From Poronia punctata (lineage: Eukaryota > Ascomycota > Sordariomycetes > Xylariales > Xylariaceae): a DNA stretch of 64,000 nucleotides. The notes below the pieces were generated by a model. It was not told the DNA's origin and did no database searches. It saw only the letters and a program-made list of their open reading frames with translations. The stretch's first letter is position 1. Each line of letters opens with the position of its first letter. Location: the NCBI GenBank assembly GCA_022579005.1, contig MU401572.1:1-64000 (forward strand), given 5' to 3'. A program made the position numbers and the translations under genes. This document shows positions 15,465 through 27,124 of the stretch, one piece after another.

Positions 15465-15629
15465 ATATACTATATATATATACTACGCGTATACTTTTTA
15501 AATAAAGTAAGTTTAATGCAATTAAAAATAAATATATAAAAAACTAAATATCTATGTTTATAAGATATTTGCGTTTTAATAGTCCTAATGTAGTTAATAA
15601 GGTTAAGGGTATTAAAAGGGATTTTAACA
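15465..15629. repeat. Right member of the ~165-bp direct repeat
   Basis: Partner of 9,712-9,878 and less mutated than it: it keeps acgcgtatac, tgcg and taagggtatt where the left copy has T or A. The end ttttaaca is clear. The similarity stops sharply after 15,629. Confidence 0.55.
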
Positions 15630-16248
15630 AATTAAGCTAAAGCATTAAACATGCTTATATATACTATTATTAAGCAATAAAAGTTTATTAAATCAATATA
15701 TTAAATTATTTTATCAATTATATGCTCTAGTGCATTGCAGCCTTTATTATAGCTTATAAGTAGTATATAAAATACTAGGCTAACATTAAAAATAACCAAT
15801 AAAAATTAAAAAAACTAGATAATAGTTAAGCTAAATTTGCAAATAGCTAAAAACAAAAAATTTATAATAAATTTAAAAAGAAATATAAGGCTTAATAGTA
15901 AACTAAAAGAATTAAAATAAAAAGTGCTACTTATTAAAATAGCTGATTAGCTACTAAGCAATAACTTATAAAAATATTAAAAGGCTAAACACTACTTTTA
16001 TTACTTTAAACTACTATTATATAAAAGCTTTTAAAATAAAAGTTTTTATTATAAAAGCTTTAAAGCAAGTTTAAAAAGCTAAAATAACAATATTTTAAAT
16101 AACAATCTTTTAAATTAAATTTTTAATATAATAAATTAAAATATATAATTGCTTTAAATACTTACTAAGCAAAAAAGGCTATTATATAAAAACAACGTTA
16201 AAGCCTTTATATATGTTATAGGCTAAAAGCCTAGGGTTGTTATATTAG
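15630..16248. other. AT-rich DNA between repeats, no gene seen
   Basis: Relatively less degraded AT-rich sequence, with GC-bearing words such as ctctagtgcattgcag near 15,730, but no open frame or known motif could be identified. Confidence 0.5.
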
Positions 16249-17001
16249 CACGTAGTATATACCTTTTATTTGCTATAGCTTTCTTTTTATTTTTTAAATA
16301 TTAAATTAAAGCTGTTTTAGCATATATTTAATATTTTTTAAATAATACCTATATAATGCTTTAAACAGTAAATAGCTTATAGTAGTATATTAGCTATTAT
16401 TATATATAAACTTAGCTTTTATTAATATTTTAACCTAGCTACTTAGCTTATTAGTATAAAAAGTATAAAAATATTTTTTAAAAGTTTAATATACTTATTT
16501 TATTAGCTATTAGTTTAAAAGTGCTATATAATAAATAGCTGCTAATACATTTTTTATACTTTATAAAACCTTTTTTAAAATTTACTTATAATAAGTTTAT
16601 TTTTATTATTTATAATCTTTTTAAAAGACTTATACTAGTAGTTTACTTTATAATATATAATTATTATAAGCTTAGCAGCGTTAAGCGTTTTTTATATAAA
16701 AATAAGTAACGTTATTTTTATAAACTAGTTTATAATAATTAAAATTTTATTATAAACGTTGTTATTTGCTTTTATATATAAAAGTACTTTTATAATAAAA
16801 TCTAAGCTAATTTTTTAAAAGGGCTGCTTTAGTAAAAGTAATAATTAAAGCTTTTTATAAAGCTTATGCTTTAATTTTTAAGCTTTTTTATAATATATAT
16901 AGCTAGCAACGTATTTTTAAATATTTTGCGTTAAGCTTTTTTAAAAAGCTTATACTATAATAACTTAGCTATTTTTTTTATATGCATAGCTTTTTAGTTA
17001 T
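16249..17001. repeat. Left copy of a ~750-bp direct duplication
   Basis: This segment matches 19,298-20,061 in the same orientation over its whole length with few gaps. Both start near cgta-tatata-cctttattt and end near tatgc-tagctttt-agtta. Differences are mostly C/T and G/A transitions. I see no open frame or recognisable protein motif, so the family is unknown. Confidence 0.65.
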
Positions 17002-17245
17002 TTGTAAGGGTTTAAGCAATAGGGTAGTTATAAGGTAATGTTGCTAGCGATTTTAAAAACTAGGTGTTTTAGATAACTTCTATTTAGTTAGCTAGGTAGG
17101 TAACTAGACTGGCTAAAAAGATTAAAAAAGGTGTAACTAGCAAAGCCTTAGCTATTAGTTAGCATAGCTTTAGCTAATAGGTAGTTTGTACGCAAATAGC
17201 TTTTTTAGCTAGGTGCCTTATTATACTGCCCTCTTTTTTAAGTTG
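17002..17245 (-). other. Candidate LTR end plus polypurine tract of another minus-strand element
   Basis: This short stretch is clearly less AT-rich than its surroundings. Around 17,219-17,240 the plus strand reads ttattatactgccctctttttt; its complement is a purine tract (AAAAAAGAGGGCAG) next to a possible LTR edge, laid out like the proven polypurine tract and LTR junction at 29,411-29,432. By analogy this may be the 3' LTR end of a second minus-strand retrotransposon running rightwards. No matching second LTR was found. Confidence 0.35.
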
Positions 17246-19297
17246 CTAGTTTTTAGCAATTTTAGCATTTGTAAGTACATTTGCTAATTAGGCTTATTTT
17301 TAATTTTTTTAATTAAATTAATTTATTAGCTTTTATAAGCTATTTTTTTGTTAACTTGCTAGCTTATACTTAGCCCTATGCATTTTTTTTTATTTATAAC
17401 CTTATTTTAATATTTACTTTTTTTTTTAGCATTATTATTTTATTAAGCTTTTTGCTAAGCAACCGTTATTATGCTACTTTTAAAGCTTTTTTATTTTAAG
17501 TTTATATACTAGCACACTTTTAATACTAATATAAGTTAGTTATTTTTAAACTATTAAATTTTTAATTTTAACTATAATCTTGCTTAACTAAATAATAATA
17601 AGCTAAAAATTGCAACAATACTTAATAAAAAGCCTTGCTAGCACTACGTTTTTAGCATATATTTAAATTTTTATATTTACTATTTTTGCTATTTTAGCAA
17701 CGTTAATTACGCTTTTTATAAAAAAAACTACTAAAGTTATTATGCTATATATTTGCTGCTTTTTTACTTATTAGTTTGCTTAAATATTTATTTTTTTTTA
17801 AATACTTTTTGCTTTAGTTAGTATAGCTTAATAGATTATATAGTATGCTACCTATTTTTACGTTAAAATAAAAAACGCTTAGCAAAACTATTAAGCTACT
17901 ATTACTAAAGCTAAAAATAAAAATAAAAATAAAAACGTAAGTATAAATGCTACCTTATTAAATAATACTTTTATTACTATAAGTTAATGTATATTTTACT
18001 TATTTAAAGCAAGTTTAGCTTTTTAGCATATAGTTATTTTTAAAAAAAAAGCTAGTTATATTAGTTAAAAAAAAAAACAATGCTATACTATTATTTATTA
18101 AAAATTAGTTATTATTTATTATTTATTAACTATTATAGTTGCTTTTTTTATAGTTTATATTTTTGCTGCTTATTTGCTAATATATTTGCTAATATTTAGT
18201 AGTTTTATATTAATAAAAAAAAGCTTTTACTTAATAACTTTAATAATATTATATGCAAAGCTTAGTTTTTTATTTTTTTTTAAAGTACTAAAATAGCCTT
18301 TTAAGCAATTTAAATGCTTATTTGCGCTAATTATGCATACTTATTTTAAAAGCTGCTAATAAAAAGCTAAACTTTAAAAAAGCTTATAAAAATAAAAATA
18401 TTAAAGCGTTTTTTAATATTAGCAAAGCTTATTAAAAGATTTTTACTTATAATATAGTTTTTACTACTACTATTAGCTTTATTTACAATATTTATTAAAC
18501 TACGTTGCTTGTTTTTAGCTATAGCTATTTTAATAGTATAATATATTATTTGCTTTTTTAGCTACTTTTTAGCTTTTGCTTACTAACTTTTTATTTAATA
18601 ATAATGCTTTTTATATTAGTAGTTTAAAGTATATTTTAAGTTATAATAAGTTTATTAAAGTATAAGTTTTTATTTTTTATAATATTATAGCTTAGTTTTA
18701 GCTTATTTAGCAACAGCTTGCTATTTTTTTATTAACTAAATATATACTTTATAATTTAGTATTTATTATACTAATTATAATTACTTTATTTATTATCTTA
18801 CTTAGTATAAACTTTTTTAACTTTTTTTTTATATTAGTTTAATAAATAGCTTACGTTTATTAAGTATTTAGTTAGCTTTTAAATATTATATTTTACTAGC
18901 TAGCTTTTTTATTTTACTAAGTATTTTTATTTACTTTAGTTTTTTTAATACTAAACAATATTTTTTACTGCTTATTTTTTTTGCTTATTTTTTAACTTAA
19001 ATAGCGCTGTTTTACTAATATTTTTTAGCTAGTTTATTTATAGCTTAAGTAATAATATAAAAAATATATTATAAACTTAAAAATAAATTTTTAGCAACTA
19101 GATTTAATACGCTTAAGTTTTTATTTTTTTAATAACTTTAACCTAAATATATATAAAAGCTAGTTTTTTTTTATACTTAAACTTAAAGTATATTATTAAT
19201 AGCTTTATTATATTACTTGCTTAAAACTTTTTTAACATATAACGCTTATTATAATATTTTTATATTAACTTTACTACTTATTTTTAGTGCTTATAAA
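17246..19297. other. AT-rich RIP-degraded DNA, no recognisable gene
   Basis: About 2 kb between the 750-bp duplicates. It may be the body of the element suggested by the polypurine tract at 17,226-17,240, but no polymerase or integrase motif could be read. Confidence 0.45.
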
Positions 19298-20061
19298 CTA
19301 CGTAATATATAGCCTTTATTTGCTACAGCTTTTTTTTTACTTTTTAAATATTAAATTAAAGCTGTTTTAGTATATACTTAATACTTTTTAAGTAGTATTT
19401 ATATAATGCTTTAAATAGCAAATAGCTTATAATAGCATATTAGCTATTATTATATATAAACTTAATATTTGCTAATACTTTAACTTAGCTATTTAGCTTA
19501 CTATTATAAAAAGTGTAAAAGTACTTTTTTAAAGTTTAGTGCACTTATTTTATTTAGCTATTAGTTTAAAGGTGCTATATAGTAAATAGCTGCTAACGTA
19601 TTTTTTATATCTTATAAAACTTCTTTTAAAATTTGCTTATAATAAGTTTATTTTTATTACTTATAATTTTTTTTAAAAACCTATACTAGCAGTTTACTTT
19701 ATAATATATAATTACTATAAGCTTAGCAGCATTAAGCATTTTTTATATAAAAATAAACAATGCTATTTTTATAAACTAGTTTATAATAATTAAAATTATA
19801 TTATAAACATTACTATTTACTTTTATATATAAAAGTAATTTTATAATAAAATCTAAGCTAATTTTTTAAAAAAGCTATTTTAATAAAAGTAATAATTAAA
19901 GCTTTTTATAAAGCTTATACTTTAGCTTTTAAGCTTTTTTATATTGCGCATAGCTAGCAACATATTTTTAAATGTCTTGCTTTAAGCTTTTTTAATAAAA
20001 CTTGCGCTATAATAATTTAGCTATTTTATTTTTTCTTATATGCTTAGCTTTTAAGTTATTA
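19298..20061. repeat. Right copy of the ~750-bp direct duplication
   Basis: Partner of 16,249-17,001, offset by about 3.05 kb. The two copies stay collinear for their full length, so this is a real duplication and not only shared AT-rich composition. Confidence 0.65.
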
Positions 20062-23000
20062 TAGTGCTAGTATATTAGTTGCTTTACTAAAGCTTTTTAA
20101 GCTAAAATTACTAGCTATTTTTTAAAATATAATATATTTTTACTATTAATATAATACTTTTTATATATTTTAGCTTTATAGCGTACAATTTTTACTAGTT
20201 TTGCAAAAATAAGGTTTTTAGCTTATAGTTTATAAACTATTTTATAAAATTATATTAAAGCTGCTAGTTTAAAAGCTATTTTACTTTAAGCTAATTTTTT
20301 AGCTTTAGTATATAAAATATATTAATTATAAACAATAGCTTTAGCTTTTTTTTTTTAAAAAGCAGTCTTTATATTTTTAATAGTAGCTTTTACTAAATAA
20401 GTTACTATTACTATTTATATAGTATATAATATATAAGTTAAGTATATATATTAGTGCTTTTTACTTTTTTGCTTTTAAAAATTATTTATAATTATATAGC
20501 AAAAGTTTAGTGCTTTATAAGCTTATAAGTTTATAATTTATATTTTTATTATTAAATAAGCTAATAAGTATAAGTTTAATAAAGCTTTTTAAGCTACTTT
20601 AATAGCGTAAGCTAATGCTTTACTTTTTTTTTATTTTTTAAATAAAATCTTTACTAATAATTACTATACTTATTATAGCAGCTTGCTAACTAATTAAAGC
20701 TTTTTTTTTAACGTTAATATTATATTTTTATATTAAATCTTTTTAGCTATATAATTTAGCTTTTTTAATAGTTTATTTACTAAGTTTAATACGTTTAATT
20801 AATATTTTATATTAAAATTAAACTATGCTAGCTTATATACTTAGTAAGCAAGCTTTTTTTAAAAGTTTTGCGCTAGTAAATTAACTACGCTTTTTAAAGC
20901 TATATAATTTATTTATATTATAAAAGTTTTGTTTATTTTTTTAAAATATTGCTGCTAGTACTTATAGCTTTTTATAATTATTAAAAGCTTTTACTAGCTT
21001 ATTGCTTATTTAGTTTTTATGTTTATTAGCTTTTATAACTAATAAGCAATTAGTTTTTACGTTTTTTTATAAAGTTATAATAGTATTTTTAATATTGTTT
21101 TTGTTAACGTATTTATTTTTATTTTAGTATTTAAACAGCTATTTTAGTAGTAAAAAGTAGTTACTAATATAAAGGCTTTTTTTATATTTTTAAACGCCTA
21201 GTTTACTTTTAAAGTTTACTTAAAAACGTAGCTTAGTAAGGTATAACTTTTTAAAATTACTATAATTAGCGCTATAATATTTATATACTTAGCTATAAAC
21301 TTTTTATAAAAGTTTATAAACCTTAAAAATACTTATATATTATATACTAAAGTTAGTACTTTTTACTTTTAAATAGTAGCAACTTTTTAAAAATTTATTT
21401 TTATTTTCTTAGTTATAATAATAAACTTTAAAAACTTTATTTTAGTTTTAAAAAACTTATACTTTAATAGCTTTGTAAATAGTTAATACTTTACTAACTG
21501 CTTATAAACTAACTAAAAGTGCTTTTTATATTCTTTTTTATTTTTTAAAAAAACTATAATATTATTTAAATAAACTATATAAATATAATTTACTAGCTTA
21601 GCTAATGCTTTATATAATAGATAGAGCATATAACCTAGATTTAAAGGTATTAAAAGTACCTTAGGTAACCAGGTATATAGTAACCTTATTTTAAATAAGG
21701 TAAAATACGCTATGCATATTTTAAACTATTATATAATATGTACTTATACTTAAAAAGTACTAAAAATATATAAAGCACTTTAAACCTAGTTAAATACTTT
21801 TATAAATTATAGTTAATTATATTACATTTTTAAGCGTATAGTTTTACTTTTAATGCTTTGCACTTATTTTAATTTACTTTGTTTACTATAACTTATTGTT
21901 AAAAAACTATAATTTATTTTTAATTTTATAAATAAGCTATTTAAAATTTATAAAATTAAGCTAAACTTTGCTACTATAAGTTATAAATAAATAGTAAAAC
22001 AAGCTAAAATAATAAACTAATATTTTAAACAATGTTTATATTTTTATATAAATTACTTTTAAAATAACTAAGCTAAAAAATTGCTAATAATAAACATAAT
22101 TTAAATATTAATGCTATATAAATTATTAAGCAAACTATTACTAAAAAAAGTAATTATAAGTAAATAAATAAAAATAAGTTTTAATTAAAAATTTAAAACT
22201 AAAAAACTTGCTTATTTAACTTTAATAAAGCAAGTAACTAAGCAACAAGCTTAAAACTTTACTACTTAAATATAATAATATATAAAAATTGTATAAAAAG
22301 CTATTTAATAAGCACAAGATTAAATAATTATATAAGCTAATTAATACTATTAAAACCTAAATTTTATAGTTAAAAACTTAGTATATATTATTAAAAAAAC
22401 TAAAACTTAAACTAACTATTTAAGTAATAAACTTAACTATTTTATAACTTAAAAGCATTATTACATTTTTAAAAAAAAGCTAAAACATATATTTTAATTA
22501 AATTTTTTATTAATATAAAAAAGCAACTAATAGTTTTATGCTAACTGCTTATAAAAATATTTAAATACTTTACTTTTAAAACAAAAACTACTTTACTTAT
22601 TTAATAAAGTAGTTAACAACTTATTAAAAAATAAAAAATAAAAAGTTAAACAAATTTTATTGTTTTAAATTTAGTATAGTTAGCTATTTTATTAAGTATT
22701 ATAAAAAAGTTAAAATTTAAATAATACTTAGTACTTAGCGTTAAATTTTTAAAATGTACTTATTAAGTTACGTTAATTTTATAAAGCTTATTTAATAAAA
22801 CTAAAACCTCTAGTTTATTTAAAAAAATAGTTATAAGCTATAAAAAAATACTTATTTAAAATTATATAAAAATAATAATTGCCTATAATACTAAAAAACA
22901 AATCCTATTTAACATTATAAATAAAAAAAAAGCAGCATAAAGCTTTAAATATTTAATAAATATAAATATTTAGTTTTTAATAAAGTACCTTTAAATTAAT

Positions 23001-23562
23001 AAAACTATTTACTATATAAATTAAAATTAAAGTTAAATATTTTAAAAATTAACTATTAGTATAATTAAAAAAAATATAAAAATTAAAAGCCTTTACTAAT
23101 TAATTAATAGCGTATGCTAAAAGTAACCCTTTACTGCTTAAAAATGTTAGTTTTTATTACGTTACTTATTTAATTTTAAGCGTAATTAACAAAAAATAGC
23201 AGATTTTAAAATTTAAAGCAAATTTCTTTTTATAAAAAGAAAATTATAATAAAAAAGTAGTTTTTATATTAATTAATTTAATTAATCTTATAAATCTTAT
23301 AAATATAAAATAAATCTATTAACTTAATAGTTATAAGATTATACCTACTACCTTTTTATTAAAAGCTTATAGCAAGAGGTAATAGCTAAAATAAACTTTA
23401 AGCAAGGGCAATAATAAAGCCCTAAAATAAAGAAAATATAAATAAGTATAAACAATACTGCACTATATATTTTAGTTTCTAGTTCTTTACTTTTAAATTT
23501 TATTGTTAACATAAAACATACATTAATCTCTATACTAGTTATTCTTTCTAACCCTATTACAC
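20062..23562. other. AT-rich RIP-degraded DNA, no recognisable gene
   Basis: No open frame or family motif seen. Two less degraded islands stand out, at 21,610-21,720 (with accttaggtaacc) and 23,330-23,560 (with agcaagggcaataat and tctttctaaccctattaca). They may be edges of separate insertions. Confidence 0.5.
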
Positions 23563-23641
23563 TATGCTTGCTTTTATATAAAGTATGCTTACTTTTATAT
23601 AAAGTGCGCTTATTTTTATATAAAGTACGCTTATACTAAAG
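23563..23641. repeat. 21-bp tandem repeat, about 3.7 units
   Basis: Three full units of the form tatgcttrctttttatataaag-like 21-mers at 23,563-23,583, 23,584-23,604 and 23,605-23,625 are followed by a partial fourth. Units differ by C/T and G/A changes, in keeping with RIP. Confidence 0.8.
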
Positions 23642-24763
23642 TTAATAGTTATAGTGTTGCTAGCTTACTTTAAATAGTTTAAATAAATAAGTTTATTTTA
23701 TATATTATAAACTTTATATTAAATTTTATATTTATTTAAAAATTGTTTACTTTTTTAATTTAATTTACTAAGTACTTAATAGTTTAATTTATTTACTTTT
23801 AAAACTACTTTTATTTAAATACGTTTTATTTTAAAGCTTGCTATATTGCTTTATTATTTTTTTATTTTTTAATATTTTTAGCGCTTATAATATATAAATT
23901 ATTTTATAAGCTTTATTAAAGTTTAAGTAGTACTTAAAAATTAAATAAATTATAATAATTTAATAAACTTAATATATTAACAGCGTAAATTATTTAAAAC
24001 TTATAGCTTAATTTATTAATATTGCTTATAATAAGGTTATTATTAGCTTTGCTACTATTATTACTTATTTTGTTTATTTAGCTTGCTTATTTAGCTTTTA
24101 GCTTAATTAAAAAGTAATATAAAAAATAAATATATATAATAAATAAAAAATAAAAAAAAATATTTAATATAAATTTAAAAAGATAAATATTTTATGTAAT
24201 ACTTTTATACTTTATAAGTTTAAAAACATAAGCAATATATAATATATAAAGTATAACTAAGCATTTTAATAAATTAAGCCTTAGTAAAAGTAATTATAAA
24301 TATTAGCGCTATAAAAAATTACTTTATTAATAACTTAAATATAATAGTATAAAAATAGCTTTAGCTATTTAAAAAAAATTATATAATTTTAACTTATTTA
24401 TAAAGTTTCTGCTTAATATAAAAAAGCTTTTTTAAAACTATAATTAATATTAGTTAAAAAGATTTAAAAAAATAACTTTAACTAGTTTTTAACTTAATAA
24501 TAATAGTTAAAGTCTTAAAAAATAACCTTGCTTATTACTTTAATTAAGATTTAAGCTTTAAAAAAGTGCAAAATAAATACTAAGGTTTTAAAAAACAATG
24601 TACTTAATTTATACCTAGCTATTACTATAAAAAAAAGTAAAATATAACTAAATAAGTTATATTAATTAATTAACTTACTGCACTATTTAATAAAAAAAAC
24701 TATAAAGTAGTATAGTAAATTTTATAAATTAATAATGTAAAAAAAAAGGAATCTAGCAAAGTT
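23642..24763. other. AT-rich RIP-degraded DNA, no recognisable gene
   Basis: About 1.1 kb of nearly pure A/T sequence with stops in every frame and no repeat partner noticed. Confidence 0.5.
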
Positions 24764-24795
24764 AAGTTAATTAGTTATTACTAACTAATTAACTT
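24764..24795. repeat. Perfect inverted repeat, 14-bp arms, 4-bp loop
   Basis: The arms aagttaattagtta (24,764-24,777) and taactaattaactt (24,782-24,795) are exact complements around ttac. It lies about 90 bp left of the truncated end of gypsy copy A3. Palindromes arise easily in such AT-rich DNA, so its role is unknown. Confidence 0.7.
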
Positions 24796-24884
24796 TAGTG
24801 CGCTAGTCTTTATTTAATCTAGCTATTTAATCTAAGGCTATAAGACTCTATCCTTATAATAGGTCTCTTTATAATACGTTATAT

Positions 24885-27124
24885 TAGTTTGTTTATAAGT
24901 TATTTAACTTATTTATTTTAACGTTAGCGTTAATATTTATAATTACTGTAGGGATTTTTATAACTATGTTTATAAAAACGTTAACTTTAGTACTTATTAT
25001 TTTATTTGTATTAGTATTTATTATTTTGTTTTTTAAAGCTAAAACGTTTTCTTTTGTTTATTTTACTAGTTACTTAATTATTTTTATAATATATATTTTA
25101 TTTTTTATTATAACCTTAATTATAGCCTTTTATTTAATAATTATTATTATACTATTTTTTAATATTATAAACATAAATAAAAGTAAATATATATATAGCA
25201 CTAAAAAGTTTTTAGTTAATAAACATTTTAAGCTAAATAATTATATATTTATATATTATTGCCTTTTCTTTTAAATATATAAAGTAAATATTAAGTATAG
25301 TATTTATATTTAGTTTAATAATTAGCTATTAAAGTAGTAAGTATACTATATTATAAATTTGCGTTAGCTATTAAATAAAAGTAGTTAGTTTAGCTACTTT
25401 AGCATATTATATTATTTTAATAGCTTATAAACAAATTAATTTATTATTTTTAAGTTTTTTAGCTTTATAATAATTTTTTTAACTATAAAAGGCTATTAAA
25501 GCATTTGCTATAAGCATTTAAAATTATTAACGCAATATTATTAACGTTAAGTTATTACTTGCTAACATTAAAGTATATAGTTTAAAAAAACATTTTTTTA
25601 ACTACTAAGCTTGTACGTTGTTGCAAAACAATTATAAAAAATCTTATTAAATTACTTTAGCTTTTACTAAGTTTTAAAAATATTCTTTAACACTATTTTT
25701 AAATAGTAAAACGTTTTTTTAATATATATTTGTTTTAATAATAATATAATTACTTTATTTAAAAAACGTTTTTATATTTAAATAAAAATAGCTTATTTAG
25801 TAGATCTTCTAACTATAAAAGAAGTTATTATATTTTCCTTTTTTTTAATTAAATTAGTTTTATTAGTTAGCTTAATTTTATTAAAGTAAACGTAGTATTT
25901 AGGCTATTATTTTTTTTATTTTAGTAATATTATTAGTTTTTAGTATAGCTATTTTATTTTTATTTAATATTTTTAATACTAAATCTTATATTTTAAGTAA
26001 TTTAATAAGTAGTGCTTTTAATAGCTTAATAAAAAGTAAGCGTAGTTTAGCTAGTAATTTAGCTAATTTTCTTGCTAATAAAAATATTACTATTACGTTT
26101 ATTAAATAAAAAGCTAACGTTTATTAAGCTAGATTTAGTACTAATAGTATAAACAAACTGCTATTTAATAAAGTTTAATTAAAGTTAAATATAAAAAGCT
26201 TTTATTTAATAAGTATATATTATTTATTTAATAAAGTATTTTTGCAGTTTTTAGTATATAACTACACTACTTAGTTATATAGCCTATTTACTTTTAACTT
26301 AAAAGTTTATTTATTTATTTACTAGCTTATAAAGTATAGTAATAAAGCTAGTGTTTAGCTAGTTTATTATATAAATAAAGTAAGCTATTATTATTAAAAG
26401 TTAAAGTATTTATTTATAATACTTTTAAAGTATTTTATTTTTAAATTAGTTTTAGCTTAGTTAATATTTTAATTTTCTTTATTTTTTAAAAATTTAAGCA
26501 CTATAATATATTGTTAAATTATTTAAATTATTTATATATTATTTATAAAAAAGTATAAAAAGTATAGTATTAAATACTTTTTAATAAGTTAATTTTAAAA
26601 GTATTTTTTTAATAACACTAAACACTTTTTTAATTTAAAAGTTTTACTTTTTTTAATTTATTCTTTTTGTTTATTTATATAATATATAGTTTATATTATA
26701 AACAATAAAGTAAAAAGTAATAAAAAAAACAAAAAAAAAGGTAAAGCTTTAAAGTATAGCTTTTTATTGTTTATAATCCTTAATTAACAAGTTTTTTAAT
26801 AGTTTAACGATTTTTATACTATATTGTCTAGGTTGTTTTAATTTTAGGTTTTATATATTACAAAGATCCTATTTCTTATTTAATAGTATATAGTTATAAT
26901 ATAGCTAATTAAACAATATTGCTAGCTACTAAAGTAATAGCATTAAGTTAGTTAGTTAAAATAAAATAAATTAATTCTAAGATTTAAAATAGCCGTTAGT
27001 AGCTAGAGCTACTTTATAAAAATGCTTAAAGCACTAGTTAGCAGTTATATAACTATAGGTTATATAACTAGGTTATATAACTATATACTAAAAATCTACT
27101 AAATCGTTTAAATATACTATATTA
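24885..27124 (-). mobile_element. Ty3/gypsy copy A3, only the 5' third (LTR plus gag region)
   Basis: It is collinear with 3,520-5,752 of copy A1 at an offset of about 21,367 bp; both contain gtttgtttataagttattt at the left and atatactatatta at the right. Similarity stops abruptly near 24,885, so the pol region is missing: either a truncated insertion or a copy broken by deletion or another insertion. Short Phe/Leu/Ile-rich open frames on the plus strand here are antisense products of AT bias. The copy is RIP-mutated and non-functional. Confidence 0.7.
26935..27124 (-). repeat. 5' LTR of element A3 (about 190 bp)
   Basis: Matches 5,566-5,752, including the repeated gttatataacta units and the conserved end ctatatta. 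It is slightly less mutated at places (agccgttagtag against agctgttagtag). The boundary is set by where A1/A3 similarity ends. Confidence 0.5.

Larger units (their letters stand above)
9712..15629. mobile_element. Possible degenerate LTR element between two direct repeats
   Basis: Two direct repeats of about 165 bp lie 5.75 kb apart, a spacing normal for an LTR retrotransposon. The enclosed 5.6 kb is heavily RIP-mutated and I could not read any pol motif in it. The five bases after the right repeat (aatta) do not recur directly before the left one, so no target-site duplication supports a single clean insertion. The repeats could be LTRs of one old element, two solo LTRs, or another repeat family. 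Confidence 0.3.

Noticed and set aside
9692..15634. aatta near both outer edges of the 165-bp repeats as a target-site duplication
   Set aside because: The left aatta is 15 bp away from the start of shared sequence and is followed by bases absent from the right repeat, so it does not abut the repeat.
24966..25274. 102-codon open frame resembling a membrane protein
   Set aside because: Same antisense position in copy A3. The similarity to the frame in A1 is explained by the shared element, not by a conserved gene.
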